NCBI RefSeq assembly: GCF_026627255.1
Contig: NZ_JAPNLM010000016.1
Coordinates: forward strand, 1-64,000
DNA from: Streptomyces antarcticus
GTDB lineage: Bacteria > Actinomycetota > Actinomycetes > Streptomycetales > Streptomycetaceae
DNA: 64,000 nt
Reading direction: 5' to 3'
Part shown: piece after piece, positions 57,479 through 64,000 of the stretch
How positions within the stretch are numbered: position 1 is the stretch's first letter
Layout of the letters: each line of letters opens with the position of its first letter
Translations under genes and position numbers: made by a program
Notes under the pieces: model-generated
Told to the model about the DNA's origin: nothing
Seen by the model: only the letters and a program-made list of their open reading frames with translations
Database searches by the model: none

Positions 57479-58144
57479 TCACGCCGATTCGCGTCGCGCC
57501 GCCTCGTACTGCAGGGCCAGCCCGTCCAGCAGCGCCGTCAGGCCCGTCTCGAACGCGCCCTGGTCCACCTCGCGCTGCCGCTCGGCCAGCAGGTGGGCCT
57601 GCCCCAGGTGCGGGTAGTCCGCCGGGTCGTACGCCGCCTCGTCGTCCACGAAACCCCGGGCGAAGGAGGCCACCGCCGAGCCCAGGATGAAGTACCGCAT
57701 CAGCGCGCCGATCCGGGTCGCCTGCGCCGGGGGCCAGCCGGCCGCCGTCATCGCGCCGAACACCGCGTCCGCGAGCCGCAGGCCCGCCGGACGGCGGCCC
57801 GGTCCCCGGGCCAGTACCGGCACGATGTTCGGATGGTCGGACAGCGCGTCCCGGTACGAGTGCGCCCAGGCGTGCAGGGCCCCGCGCCAGTCCCGGACGC
57901 CCTCGGCCCCGTACGCCGGCGCCTCGAACATCGACAGGTCGACCCGCGCGCTCACCGCGTCCGCCACCGCCTCCAGGATCTCGTCTTTCGTCCGGAAGTG
58001 GTTGTACAGCGAGGGCCCGCTGACCCCGAGCGCGGCCGCCAGCCGCCGCGTCGACACCGCCTCCAGCCCCTCCGCGTCCACCAGCGCGCCCGCCGCCTCG
58101 ACGATGCGGGTTCTGCTGAGCAGGGGCTTGCGCGGTCTGGCCAT
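57479..58144 (-). CDS. TetR-family regulator of the ALDH/ADH/ACAD regulon
   Basis: A 221-residue TetR protein starting MARPRKPLLSRTRIVEAAGA; helix-turn-helix LEAVSTRRLAAALGVSGPSLYNHFRTK, and a C-terminal domain of the TetR_C_1-like type. It diverges from the acyl-CoA dehydrogenase gene over an operator that is repeated before the aldehyde dehydrogenase, so it probably represses both units and itself. ATG 58144 is the likely start. Confidence 0.9.
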   Translation of the reverse strand: MARPRKPLLSRTRIVEAAGALVDAEGLEAVSTRRLAAALGVSGPSLYNHFRTKDEILEAVADAVSARVDLSMFEAPAYGAEGVRDWRGALHAWAHSYRDALSDHPNIVPVLARGPGRRPAGLRLADAVFGAMTAAGWPPAQATRIGALMRYFILGSAVASFARGFVDDEAAYDPADYPHLGQAHLLAERQREVDQGAFETGLTALLDGLALQYEAARRESA

Positions 58145-58172
58145 GCGCCACATAGTAGGCCCTGCCCGCCAT

Positions 58173-58191
58173 AAACTACCGGTGCTAGTTA
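58173..58191. promoter_or_regulatory. Operator copy 2 (TetR / acyl-CoA dehydrogenase)
   Basis: AAACTACCGGTGCTAGTTA, the same inverted-arm site as 54747-54765, lies in the 88-base gap between the divergent TetR and acyl-CoA dehydrogenase genes. Confidence 0.78.
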
Positions 58192-58232
58192 ACTGGCCCG
58201 GGAGCCCGCCACGACGACCCCGGAGGTGCCCG

Positions 58233-59384
58233 GTGAACCTTGAGCTGAGCGAGGAGCAGACCGCCGTACGCCGGCTGGCCCGCGAGTTCACCGACCGCGA
58301 GGTCGTCCCGTACGCCGCCGCGTGGGACCGTGCCGAGAGCGTCGACCGGGCCGTCGTGAAGAAGCTGGGCGCGCTCGGCTTCCTCGGCCTTACCGTCCCC
58401 GAGGAGTACGGCGGCTCCGGCGGCGACCACCTCGCCTACGTACTGGTCACCGAGGAGCTCGGCCGCGGCGACTCCGCCGTGCGCGGCATCGTGTCCGTCT
58501 CCCTCGGCCTGGTCGCCAAGACCATCGCCGCCTGGGGCACCGAGGAGCAGAAGCGGGAGTGGCTGCCCCGGCTGTGCTCCGGCGACGCGCTCGGCTGCTT
58601 CGGCCTGACCGAGCCCGGCACCGGCTCCGACGCGGGCAACCTCACCGCGCGCGCCGTGCGCGAGGGCGACTCATACCTGGTCGGCGGCAGCAAGATGTTC
58701 ATCACCAACGGCACCTGGGCCGACGTGGTGCTGCTCTTCGCGCGTACCGGCGACGAGCCCGGCCACCGCGGCATCTCGGCCTTCCTGGTCCCCACCGACA
58801 CCCCGGGCCTCACCCGCCGCGAGATCCACGGCAAGCTCGGCCTGCGCGGCCAGGCCACCGCCGAACTCGTCTTCGACGGGGTCCGCGTACCGGCCTCCGC
58901 GATGCTCGGCCCCGAGGGCAAGGGCTTCTCGGTCGCCATGTCCGCGCTGGCCAAGGGGCGGATGTCGGTCGCCGCCGGCTGCGTGGGCATCGCGCAGGCG
59001 GCGCTGGAATCGGCCGTCGCGTACGCCGCCCAGCGCGAGCAGTTCGGCAAACCGATCGCCCACCACCAGCTGGTCCAGGAGCTGATCGCCGACATCTCGG
59101 TCGACGTGGACGCGGCCCGGCTGCTGACCTGGCGGGTCGCGGACCTCATCGACCGGGGGCAGCCGTTCGCCACCGAGTCCTCCACCGCCAAGCTCTTCGC
59201 CTCCGAGGCGGCCGTGCGCGCCGCGAGCAACGCCCTCCAGGTGCACGGCGGGTACGGCTACATCGACGAGTACCCGGCCGGCAAACTGCTGCGCGACGCC
59301 CGCGTGATGACCCTGTACGAGGGCACCAGCCAGATCCAGAAGCTCCTCATCGGCCGCGCCCGCACCGGAGTTTCGGCCTTCTGA
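58233..59384 (+). CDS. Acyl-CoA dehydrogenase
   Basis: A 383-residue flavoenzyme: LTEPGTGSDAGNL, FITNGTWADV, KLGLRGQATAELVFDGVRVP, YAAQREQFGKPI and catalytic Glu in MTLYEGTSQIQ. It introduces the alpha-beta double bond in an acyl-CoA. GTG 58233 follows GGAGG. It is controlled through the shared operator, linking alcohol/aldehyde oxidation and acyl-CoA oxidation in one pathway (inference). Confidence 0.92.
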   Translation: MNLELSEEQTAVRRLAREFTDREVVPYAAAWDRAESVDRAVVKKLGALGFLGLTVPEEYGGSGGDHLAYVLVTEELGRGDSAVRGIVSVSLGLVAKTIAAWGTEEQKREWLPRLCSGDALGCFGLTEPGTGSDAGNLTARAVREGDSYLVGGSKMFITNGTWADVVLLFARTGDEPGHRGISAFLVPTDTPGLTRREIHGKLGLRGQATAELVFDGVRVPASAMLGPEGKGFSVAMSALAKGRMSVAAGCVGIAQAALESAVAYAAQREQFGKPIAHHQLVQELIADISVDVDAARLLTWRVADLIDRGQPFATESSTAKLFASEAAVRAASNALQVHGGYGYIDEYPAGKLLRDARVMTLYEGTSQIQKLLIGRARTGVSAF

Positions 59385-59469
59385 GGGCGTGCCCTCCGGT
59401 TCCGGGCTGAGTACGCGCCTGAGTACGCGTGCGGATGTGCCCGCGGTCGGGCGGCGCGATGCTCGACCC

Positions 59470-59757
59470 ATGAACGAGACACCGGTCAAGCAGCAGAACT
59501 CGGGGGCGTACTACGGCCAGGCCGTTGCCTCCTTCGGCATCGCCATGGGCGCCGTGTCCGTGGGGATCTACAACATGGAGGTGAGCGGCTGGGTCCGCGC
59601 CTTCCTCGGCATCGCGGTCCTGTACCTCACCACCTCGGCCTTCACCCTCGCCAAGGTGATCCGCGACCGCCAGGAGGTCACCAACATCGTGAGCCGGGTC
59701 GACCAGGCCCGGATGGAGAAGATGATGGCGGAGTTCGACCCCTTCGCCCCGAAGTAG
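59470..59757 (+). CDS. YiaA/YiaB-family inner membrane protein
   Basis: A 95-residue protein with two helices: YYGQAVASFGIAMGAVSVGIY (split) and WVRAFLGIAVLYLTTSAFTLAK. A C-terminal cytoplasmic amphipathic tail RQEVTNIVSRVDQARMEKMM follows. This is the YiaAB two-helix domain; function unknown. The ribosome site is poor. Confidence 0.8.
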   Translation: MNETPVKQQNSGAYYGQAVASFGIAMGAVSVGIYNMEVSGWVRAFLGIAVLYLTTSAFTLAKVIRDRQEVTNIVSRVDQARMEKMMAEFDPFAPK

Positions 59758-59805
59758 CGGGCCCGGACCCGGGGCGCGGGCGCCGGACCGCACGGACGAC
59801 GACGC

Positions 59806-59819
59806 TAAGCGCTTGCTCA
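59806..59819. promoter_or_regulatory. Operator-like motif before TetR gene
   Basis: TAAGCGCTTGCTCA, with a palindromic core AAGCGCTT. The identical 14 bases occur at 61059-61072 before the MaoC gene. It lies about 50 bases before the TetR start. Confidence 0.65.
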
Positions 59820-59868
59820 CCCTCCGGTAGGGTGTCCCTTCCCATACGGCGAAGAGGGTGAGCGGGCG

Positions 59869-60507
59869 ATGGACAGCGTGGAGGAGACGGCCGGCGGCTA
59901 CCAGCCGTGGTCGGAGGTCACCCCCGAGGCCGCGCGGCGGCTGCTCGTGGCGGCCGTCGAGGCCTTCGCCGAGCGCGGGTACCACGCCACCACCACGCGT
60001 GACATCGCGGGCCGGGCCGGCATGAGCCCGGCCGCGCTGTACATCCACTACAAGACCAAGGAAGAGCTGCTCCACCGGATCAGCCGGATCGGCCACGACA
60101 AGGCCCTGGAGATCCTGACGACCGCGTCCGACGGCCCCGGGAGTGCCGCCGAGCGGCTCGACGCCGCCGTACGGTCCTTCGTGCGCTGGCACGCGGCGCA
60201 CCACACCACCGCACGCGTGGTCCAGTACGAGCTGGACGCCCTCGCCCCCGAGCACCGCGCCGACATCGTGGCGCTGCGCCGCCGGAGCGACGCCGCCGTG
60301 CGCCGCATCCTCGCCGACGGGGTCGAGGCGGGGGAGTTCGACGTGCCCGATGTACCGGGCACCACCCTCGCCGTGCTGTCGCTCTGCATCGACGTCGCCC
60401 GCTGGTTCAGCGTGGCCGGGCAGCGCACGCCCGACGAGGTCGGCGCGCTCTACGCCGACCTCGTGCTCCGCATGGTGGGCGCGCGGCCGGCCGCCCCCCG
60501 GGAGTAG
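59869..60507 (+). CDS. TetR-family regulator linked to MaoC
   Basis: A 212-residue TetR protein: helix-turn-helix FAERGYHATTTRDIAGRAGM with AALYIHYKTKEELLHRI; C-terminal domain of the KstR2/FadR-type group, with VRSFVRWHAAHHTTARV. The shared 14-bp motif at its promoter and at the MaoC promoter, and the convergent gene order, suggest it represses both. Probable ligand: an acyl-CoA (inference from family). Confidence 0.9.
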   Translation: MDSVEETAGGYQPWSEVTPEAARRLLVAAVEAFAERGYHATTTRDIAGRAGMSPAALYIHYKTKEELLHRISRIGHDKALEILTTASDGPGSAAERLDAAVRSFVRWHAAHHTTARVVQYELDALAPEHRADIVALRRRSDAAVRRILADGVEAGEFDVPDVPGTTLAVLSLCIDVARWFSVAGQRTPDEVGALYADLVLRMVGARPAAPRE

Positions 60508-60547
60508 CGCACGCCCATCCCCCAGGAGTAGGGCTGCCGCCCATCCC

Positions 60548-61009
60548 TCAGAAGTAGTAGCGGGACACCGACTCCGCCACGCACACCGGCTTGTCGCCGC
60601 CCTCGCGCTCGACCGTGACCGTCGCCGTGACCTGCACCCCGCCGCCCGCATCCACGACCTCCGTGAGCACGGCGGTGGCCCGCAGCCGCGATCCGACCGG
60701 CACCGGTGCCGGGAAACGCACCTTGTTCGTTCCGTAGTTGATGCCCATCCGCATGCCCTCGACCCGCATGACCTGCGGCACCAGGCTCGGCAGCAGGGAC
60801 AGCGTCAGGTAGCCGTGCGCGATGGTGGAACCGAAGGGGCCGGTCGCGGCGCGCTCCGGATCCACGTGGATCCACTGGTGGTCGCCGGTCGCGTCCGCGA
60901 AGAGGTCGATCCGCTTCTGGTCCACCTCCAGCCACCCGCTGGGCCCGAGCGGCTCGCCCGTTCCGGCGCGCAGTTCCTCGGCGGACGTGAAGACCTTCGG
61001 CTCGGACAT
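60548..61009 (-). CDS. MaoC-family (R)-specific enoyl-CoA hydratase
   Basis: A 153-residue hot-dog-fold hydratase: ADATGDHQWIHVDPERAATGPFGSTIAHGYLTLSL, in which the catalytic Asp and His (D-x4-H pair) and the AHGYLT motif are typical. It hydrates 2-enoyl-CoAs. ATG 61009. It sits behind the 61059 operator, in a likely acyl-CoA regulon with the TetR at 59869. Confidence 0.9.
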   Translation of the reverse strand: MSEPKVFTSAEELRAGTGEPLGPSGWLEVDQKRIDLFADATGDHQWIHVDPERAATGPFGSTIAHGYLTLSLLPSLVPQVMRVEGMRMGINYGTNKVRFPAPVPVGSRLRATAVLTEVVDAGGGVQVTATVTVEREGGDKPVCVAESVSRYYF

Positions 61010-61058
61010 GCCCTGATCCTGCCTCTCGCAGACGACGGACGTACCGCGCTCAGTGAAT

Positions 61059-61072
61059 AAGCGCTTGCTCAG
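61059..61072. promoter_or_regulatory. Operator-like motif before MaoC gene
   Basis: TAAGCGCTTGCTCA, identical to 59806-59819. With its flanks it reads TGAATAAGCGCTTGCTCA, a near-palindrome with TGA/TCA ends. It lies 50-63 bases before the MaoC start and about 55 bases before soxR, so it could affect both. Confidence 0.65.
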
Positions 61073-61124
61073 CATGCTGGGGCCGTATGTGTATGTCAAC
61101 GGACCTCCGACTACGCTCGGCCTG

Positions 61125-61568
61125 GTGCCGCAGATTCCCGAAAAGATCCACGAGCTCACCGTCGGCCAGCTGTCCGCCCGCAGTGGCGCGGCCGTGTCCG
61201 CGCTCCACTTCTACGAGTCCAAGGGCCTGATCAGCAGCCGACGCACCTCCGGCAACCAGCGCCGCTACACCCGCGACGCACTGCGCCGGGTGGCCTTCGT
61301 ACGGGCCGCGCAGCGCGTGGGCATCCCGCTGGCCAGTATCCGCGAGGCGCTCACCCAGCTGCCCGAGGAGCGCACCCCCACCCGCGAGGACTGGGCCCGG
61401 CTCTCCGAGGCCTGGCGCGCCGAGCTCGACCAGCGGATCACCCAACTCGGCCGGTTGCGGGACCACTTGACGGACTGCATCGGCTGCGGCTGCCTCTCGC
61501 TGGAGAACTGCGCGCTGTCCAACCCGGACGACGTCTTCGGCGAACGGCTCACCGGCTCCCGGCTGTAG
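61125..61568 (+). CDS. soxR: SoxR, redox-sensing MerR-family activator
   Basis: A 147-residue MerR protein with an N-terminal winged helix (ELTVGQLSARSGAAVSALHFYESKGLI, split) and a C-terminal 2Fe-2S motif CIGCGCLSLENC with Cys spacing C-x2-C-x-C-x5-C as in E. coli SoxR. It activates promoters when the cluster is oxidised, in streptomycetes mainly by redox-active secondary metabolites. The S. coelicolor counterpart is SCO1697. GTG 61125 matches the family N-terminus. Its 3' end overlaps the convergent gene by 20 bases. Confidence 0.95.
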   Translation: MPQIPEKIHELTVGQLSARSGAAVSALHFYESKGLISSRRTSGNQRRYTRDALRRVAFVRAAQRVGIPLASIREALTQLPEERTPTREDWARLSEAWRAELDQRITQLGRLRDHLTDCIGCGCLSLENCALSNPDDVFGERLTGSRL

Positions 61569-62385
61569 CGCCGCCGCCCCTCGCGCCGCCAGCCCTCGCG
61601 CCGCCCCCTCTCGCGCCGTCGGCCGCCTCAGCCCCACCGGCCGTGCCCGCCGCATCCGCCGCATCCGCCTCCGCCCGCACCGCCACGGCGGCCGCCACCA
61701 GTTCGGCGTTCGACCGGGCCCGCCGCCCGTCCGGCAGGTGCAGTACGTCGCCCGCGCCGGTCCGCGCGCCCGTACCGCACCGCGCGGCCAGCCGCAGCAC
61801 CGGCCAGGCGGCGTCCCCCCGCCCGTACAGCAGCAGGGCCACCGGCGGCAGCCCGCCCAGGCCCGCCACCAGCGCCGGTTGGGCCGCCGCCAGCTCCACG
61901 GCCAGCCGGACCCGCCCGCCGGGGTCGCGCAGCGGCCAGGCCAGGAACCGGGCCAGCGGCTCCGGTCCGGCCGGCCCGCCCAGCGGCACCACCGCGTCCA
62001 CCGAGACCCCGCGGTCGAGCAGCGCCTCGGCGAGTTCCACCGCCCCGGGCTCCGCGAAGCGGACCTCCGCCCGGTCCGGCAGCAGCGGCCAGGCCCGCAC
62101 CCGCTCCAGCCGCGCCGCCGGATCCGGCTCCGCCGGGACGCCCGCCGGCACCGACAGGGGTACGCCGACCCCCGCGTCCCGCAGCGCCTCCAGCGCCGGC
62201 CCGACCACCCGGGGCGAGAGGCTCTCCCGCCCGCACGGGGTCCGCGGGTGGACGAGCACCTCCCCGGCCCCGGCGGCGACCGCCCCCAGCGCCGACTGGG
62301 CAAGGGCCCCGGGGGACATCGGTACGGCCGGCCCGTCGGCCGCGCCCCGGCCGCCGTTCAGCGACACCAGCAGGGGCGGCCTCAC
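61549..62385 (-). CDS. BKACE-family (3-keto-5-aminohexanoate cleavage-like) enzyme
   Basis: A 278-residue TIM-barrel enzyme of the BKACE group. VRPPLLVSLNGGRG and EVLVHPRTPCGRESLSP correspond to the metal-binding H-x-H/D blocks, and LLYGRGDAAWPVLRLA to a later strand. BKACE enzymes condense a beta-keto acid with acetyl-CoA, releasing acetoacetate plus an acyl-CoA. Its C-terminal 40 residues are Ala/Gly-rich and probably non-functional. GTG 62385 overlaps the stop of the zinc-ribbon-like gene (GTGA). The stop overlaps soxR. Confidence 0.75.
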   Translation of the reverse strand: MRPPLLVSLNGGRGAADGPAVPMSPGALAQSALGAVAAGAGEVLVHPRTPCGRESLSPRVVGPALEALRDAGVGVPLSVPAGVPAEPDPAARLERVRAWPLLPDRAEVRFAEPGAVELAEALLDRGVSVDAVVPLGGPAGPEPLARFLAWPLRDPGGRVRLAVELAAAQPALVAGLGGLPPVALLLYGRGDAAWPVLRLAARCGTGARTGAGDVLHLPDGRRARSNAELVAAAVAVRAEADAADAAGTAGGAEAADGARGGGARAGGARGGGATAGSR

Positions 62386-63092
62386 GCGGCCCCCGCCGAG
62401 GGCATGTCCGCGAGCGCCGGTCTCGGCACCACGATCCCGCAGCCCGCGCAGACCGGGCCGCCGTCCCAGGCCCAGGCCCCCTCCCAGGGCCCCGGCCCGG
62501 CGCCCGCACCCGGCCCGGCGCCCGCACCCCGTACGCCCGCACCCCGTACGCCCGGACCGTCGACGACCGGATCCTCCGTGCCCGGGACCGCTCCCGGCCG
62601 CTGGCCCGGCACCGGCACCGGGCCCGGCGCCGGCCACCGCAGCTCCTCGTCCCCGCAGACCGGGCAGCCCGTCCCCGGCTCCGTCTCCAGCGCCCGCACC
62701 AGCCGCCGCAGCACCTCGCCCAGCGTCCCCTCGGGCCGTACTCCCGGATCCGCGCACCGCACCACCGCGTCCCCGCTGCCGCCCCACGCCCACTCCGGCC
62801 GGCGCAGCCCGTGGTGCTTCTCGCGCCTTCGCCGCTCCGCGAAGTGCCGTTCGTACTCCAGCCAGACCGCCCGCGCCTCCTCCAGCTCCTCCAGCGCGGC
62901 GACCAGCCGCAGCGGATCCGCCCCCCGGTCCTCCGGGGCGATCCCGTGCCGGTCGCACAGGTGCCACCACGTGGCCCGGTGCCCGTACGGCGCGAACCGC
63001 TCCAGGCAGCGGCGCAGGGAGTGGCGCCGCAGGGCCCGGTCATTGCGCGCGTCGCGCACCTGGTGGGCCAGACTTTGGAATCCCGCCATCAC
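62382..63092 (-). CDS. Hypothetical protein with zinc-ribbon-like Cys pairs
   Basis: A 236-residue protein with a helical, Arg-rich N-terminal half (RNDRALRRHSLRRCLERFAPYG, RWLEYERHFAERRRREKHHGL-like stretch), and two CxxC pairs, CPVCGDE near 150 and CAGCGIV near 220, separated by a Pro/Gly-rich linker; the pairs could bind one zinc. No family is recognised. RBS GGAGG. The stop overlaps the BKACE gene start, so it is co-translated with it. Confidence 0.7.
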   Translation of the reverse strand: MMAGFQSLAHQVRDARNDRALRRHSLRRCLERFAPYGHRATWWHLCDRHGIAPEDRGADPLRLVAALEELEEARAVWLEYERHFAERRRREKHHGLRRPEWAWGGSGDAVVRCADPGVRPEGTLGEVLRRLVRALETEPGTGCPVCGDEELRWPAPGPVPVPGQRPGAVPGTEDPVVDGPGVRGAGVRGAGAGPGAGAGPGPWEGAWAWDGGPVCAGCGIVVPRPALADMPSAGAA

Positions 63093-63184
63093 ACCTTCAC
63101 CTCCGCCGATGTGCCCAACATGCCCGGCCTACGGTGGGCGCATGCGGGGGCGGTCGAGGCGTGTGGGTGGCACATGGCCGGAAG

Positions 63185-64000
63185 TCAGCGCCCCATGCGC
63201 CCCGCGGTGACCACCAGCCGGGCCAGTTCCTCGTGGCAGATGTCACTGTGCGCCCCCGACGGGGCGCCGCCGCGCCGGACCACGGAGCCCGTGTCCACGC
63301 TGACGCAACCGGTCGCGGGGACCCCCTCGCGCAGGGCGGCGTCGAGGCTCAGGCGGGGCGCGCCGGGCACCGCACGCACCCCGTCATGGCCGATCGCCCC
63401 CCACCGCGCGTCGAAGCCGAGCAGACCGGCCGAATCCCCTGCCATCCGCGAGGCCAGCGGATAGAAGATCTTCAGCGAGGTGTCGTGCGGGGAGTGGCAG
63501 GCCACCACCGGCCCGTCGACCCGCCGCTGGAGGCCGCCCAGGGCGCCGCCGCGTCCCTGGTCGTGCGGCAGCCGGTCGGCGAAGGCGTAGTGGGAGAAGG
63601 CACCCTGGAACAGGGTCAGCGACTTCACGTACCGGGCGCCGTCCGGGACCGCGCGCAGCGAGAAGGACACCACCCGCGCCCCGAAGCTGTGCCCGAGCAG
63701 GTGGACGCGCAGGGCCGGGCGGCGGGCGGCCAGCCCGGCCAGCACCGGGCCGAGCCCGCGCTCGCCGACCACCCCCGCGCGTTTCTTCATCTGGTAGTAC
63801 GTGGCCTGCCGCAGCAGCTCCTTGGCGCCCTTCCACAGCGGCCGCAGCCCGTCGCCGACCGCCGGCTCCCGCCCCGCCGCGGCGTCGGCACCGGGCGGGG
63901 CGTCGGTTCCGGGCGGGGCGCCCGCCGCGGCCAGGGCGGCGGCGAGGTCCCGGCACACCTCCAGGACGTCCTGCGTGAAGACGGCGGGAACCGGGGGAGC
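63185..64000 (-). CDS. Serine hydrolase (alpha/beta), 5' end outside window
   Basis: A partial protein of at least 271 residues; the frame is open to the window edge. Nucleophile Ser lies in VHLLGHSFGARVV; a catalytic acid and His are likely in the blocks VACHSPHDTSLKIF and SDICHEELARL. The N-terminal part is Ala/Gly-rich. The class resembles Streptomyces putative serine-threonine-independent lipases or esterases with a PGAP1-like nucleophile elbow; the substrate is unknown. Confidence 0.75.
   Translation of the reverse strand, partial: APPVPAVFTQDVLEVCRDLAAALAAAGAPPGTDAPPGADAAAGREPAVGDGLRPLWKGAKELLRQATYYQMKKRAGVVGERGLGPVLAGLAARRPALRVHLLGHSFGARVVSFSLRAVPDGARYVKSLTLFQGAFSHYAFADRLPHDQGRGGALGGLQRRVDGPVVACHSPHDTSLKIFYPLASRMAGDSAGLLGFDARWGAIGHDGVRAVPGAPRLSLDAALREGVPATGCVSVDTGSVVRRGGAPSGAHSDICHEELARLVVTAGRMGR

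Noticed and set aside
60508..60547. Imperfect repeats of CGCCCATCCC and AGGAGTAG between TetR and MaoC genes
   Set aside because: Short and probably a local duplication of gene ends; no functional signal could be supported.
61090..61125. SoxR box or leaderless promoter before soxR
   Set aside because: TACGCT near 61112 could be a -10, but no -35 with correct spacing and no SoxR-type palindrome was found.

Overview
The window reads as a chromosomal segment of a Streptomyces species. The DNA is extremely GC-rich, nearly every codon ends in G or C, GTG starts are common, TTA codons are almost absent, and the gene set is typical of the genus (SGPB-type protease, AA10 oxygenase with a sortase anchor, DnaE2/ImuB pair, homogentisate dioxygenase, SoxR, many TetR regulators). 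From memory, much of 21-62 kb resembles the SCO1690s-SCO1740 region of S. coelicolor; this was not checked by alignment. No tRNA, rRNA, CRISPR array, insertion sequence or prophage was seen.

Layout. 0-2.2 kb: a rearranged DUF5685 gene remnant, a DUF1684 protein and a secreted streptogrisin-B-like protease. 2.2-12.6 kb: the most unusual locus, a six-gene minus-strand operon of the FxSxx-COOH type. It holds a 54-residue precursor ending in FNSAL (too short for ordinary gene finding), an FxsB radical SAM/SPASM maturase whose C-terminal hydroxylase-like domain has lost HExxH, an AAC(3)-like acetyltransferase, a TIR-like FxsC, a giant FxsT (MinD-like, TIR-like, NB-ARC and TPR modules) and a SLATT-type membrane protein. 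A SLOG-fold gene converges on the operon. fxsC and fxsT each contain one TTA codon, which predicts bldA (developmental) control. 12.7-19.4 kb: an alpha/beta hydrolase; an AdhE-like CoA-acylating aldehyde dehydrogenase behind a perfect Rex-type operator, with its end replaced by an 18-bp tandem repeat; a TetR gene divergent from an NCS1 permease and an amidohydrolase, with a double operator between them.

19.4-27.8 kb: a RecF/OLD-like ATPase, a YhgE/Pip-like membrane protein, the mutagenic pair dnaE2-imuB with an SOS-like box, and a secreted lipase. 27.8-36.6 kb: a cell-wall-anchored LPMO, small hypothetical genes, a GNAT/DUF402 pair, a GntR regulator, a DUF5925 ATPase, an SGNH esterase with a TTA codon in its signal peptide, a membrane Ser/Thr kinase and a small basic protein. 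36.6-44.3 kb: a CaiB-type CoA transferase, a DrrAB-like exporter with divergent TetR, a lone Type ISP C-terminal-like protein, a 56-residue acidic protein, a GntR/UTRA regulator and hmgA.

44.6-54.7 kb: a run of surface genes (beta-helix membrane protein, Pro-rich protein, cupredoxin-like lipoprotein, polytopic membrane protein), then TetR, a molybdopterin oxidoreductase and a CitMHS transporter. 54.7-61.0 kb: two small catabolic regulons that can be read from shared operators. The first is aldehyde dehydrogenase + alcohol dehydrogenase, with a TetR gene divergent from acyl-CoA dehydrogenase. The second is another TetR gene and a MaoC dehydratase. 61.1-64 kb: soxR, a BKACE-family enzyme, a zinc-ribbon-like protein and a serine hydrolase that runs off the window.
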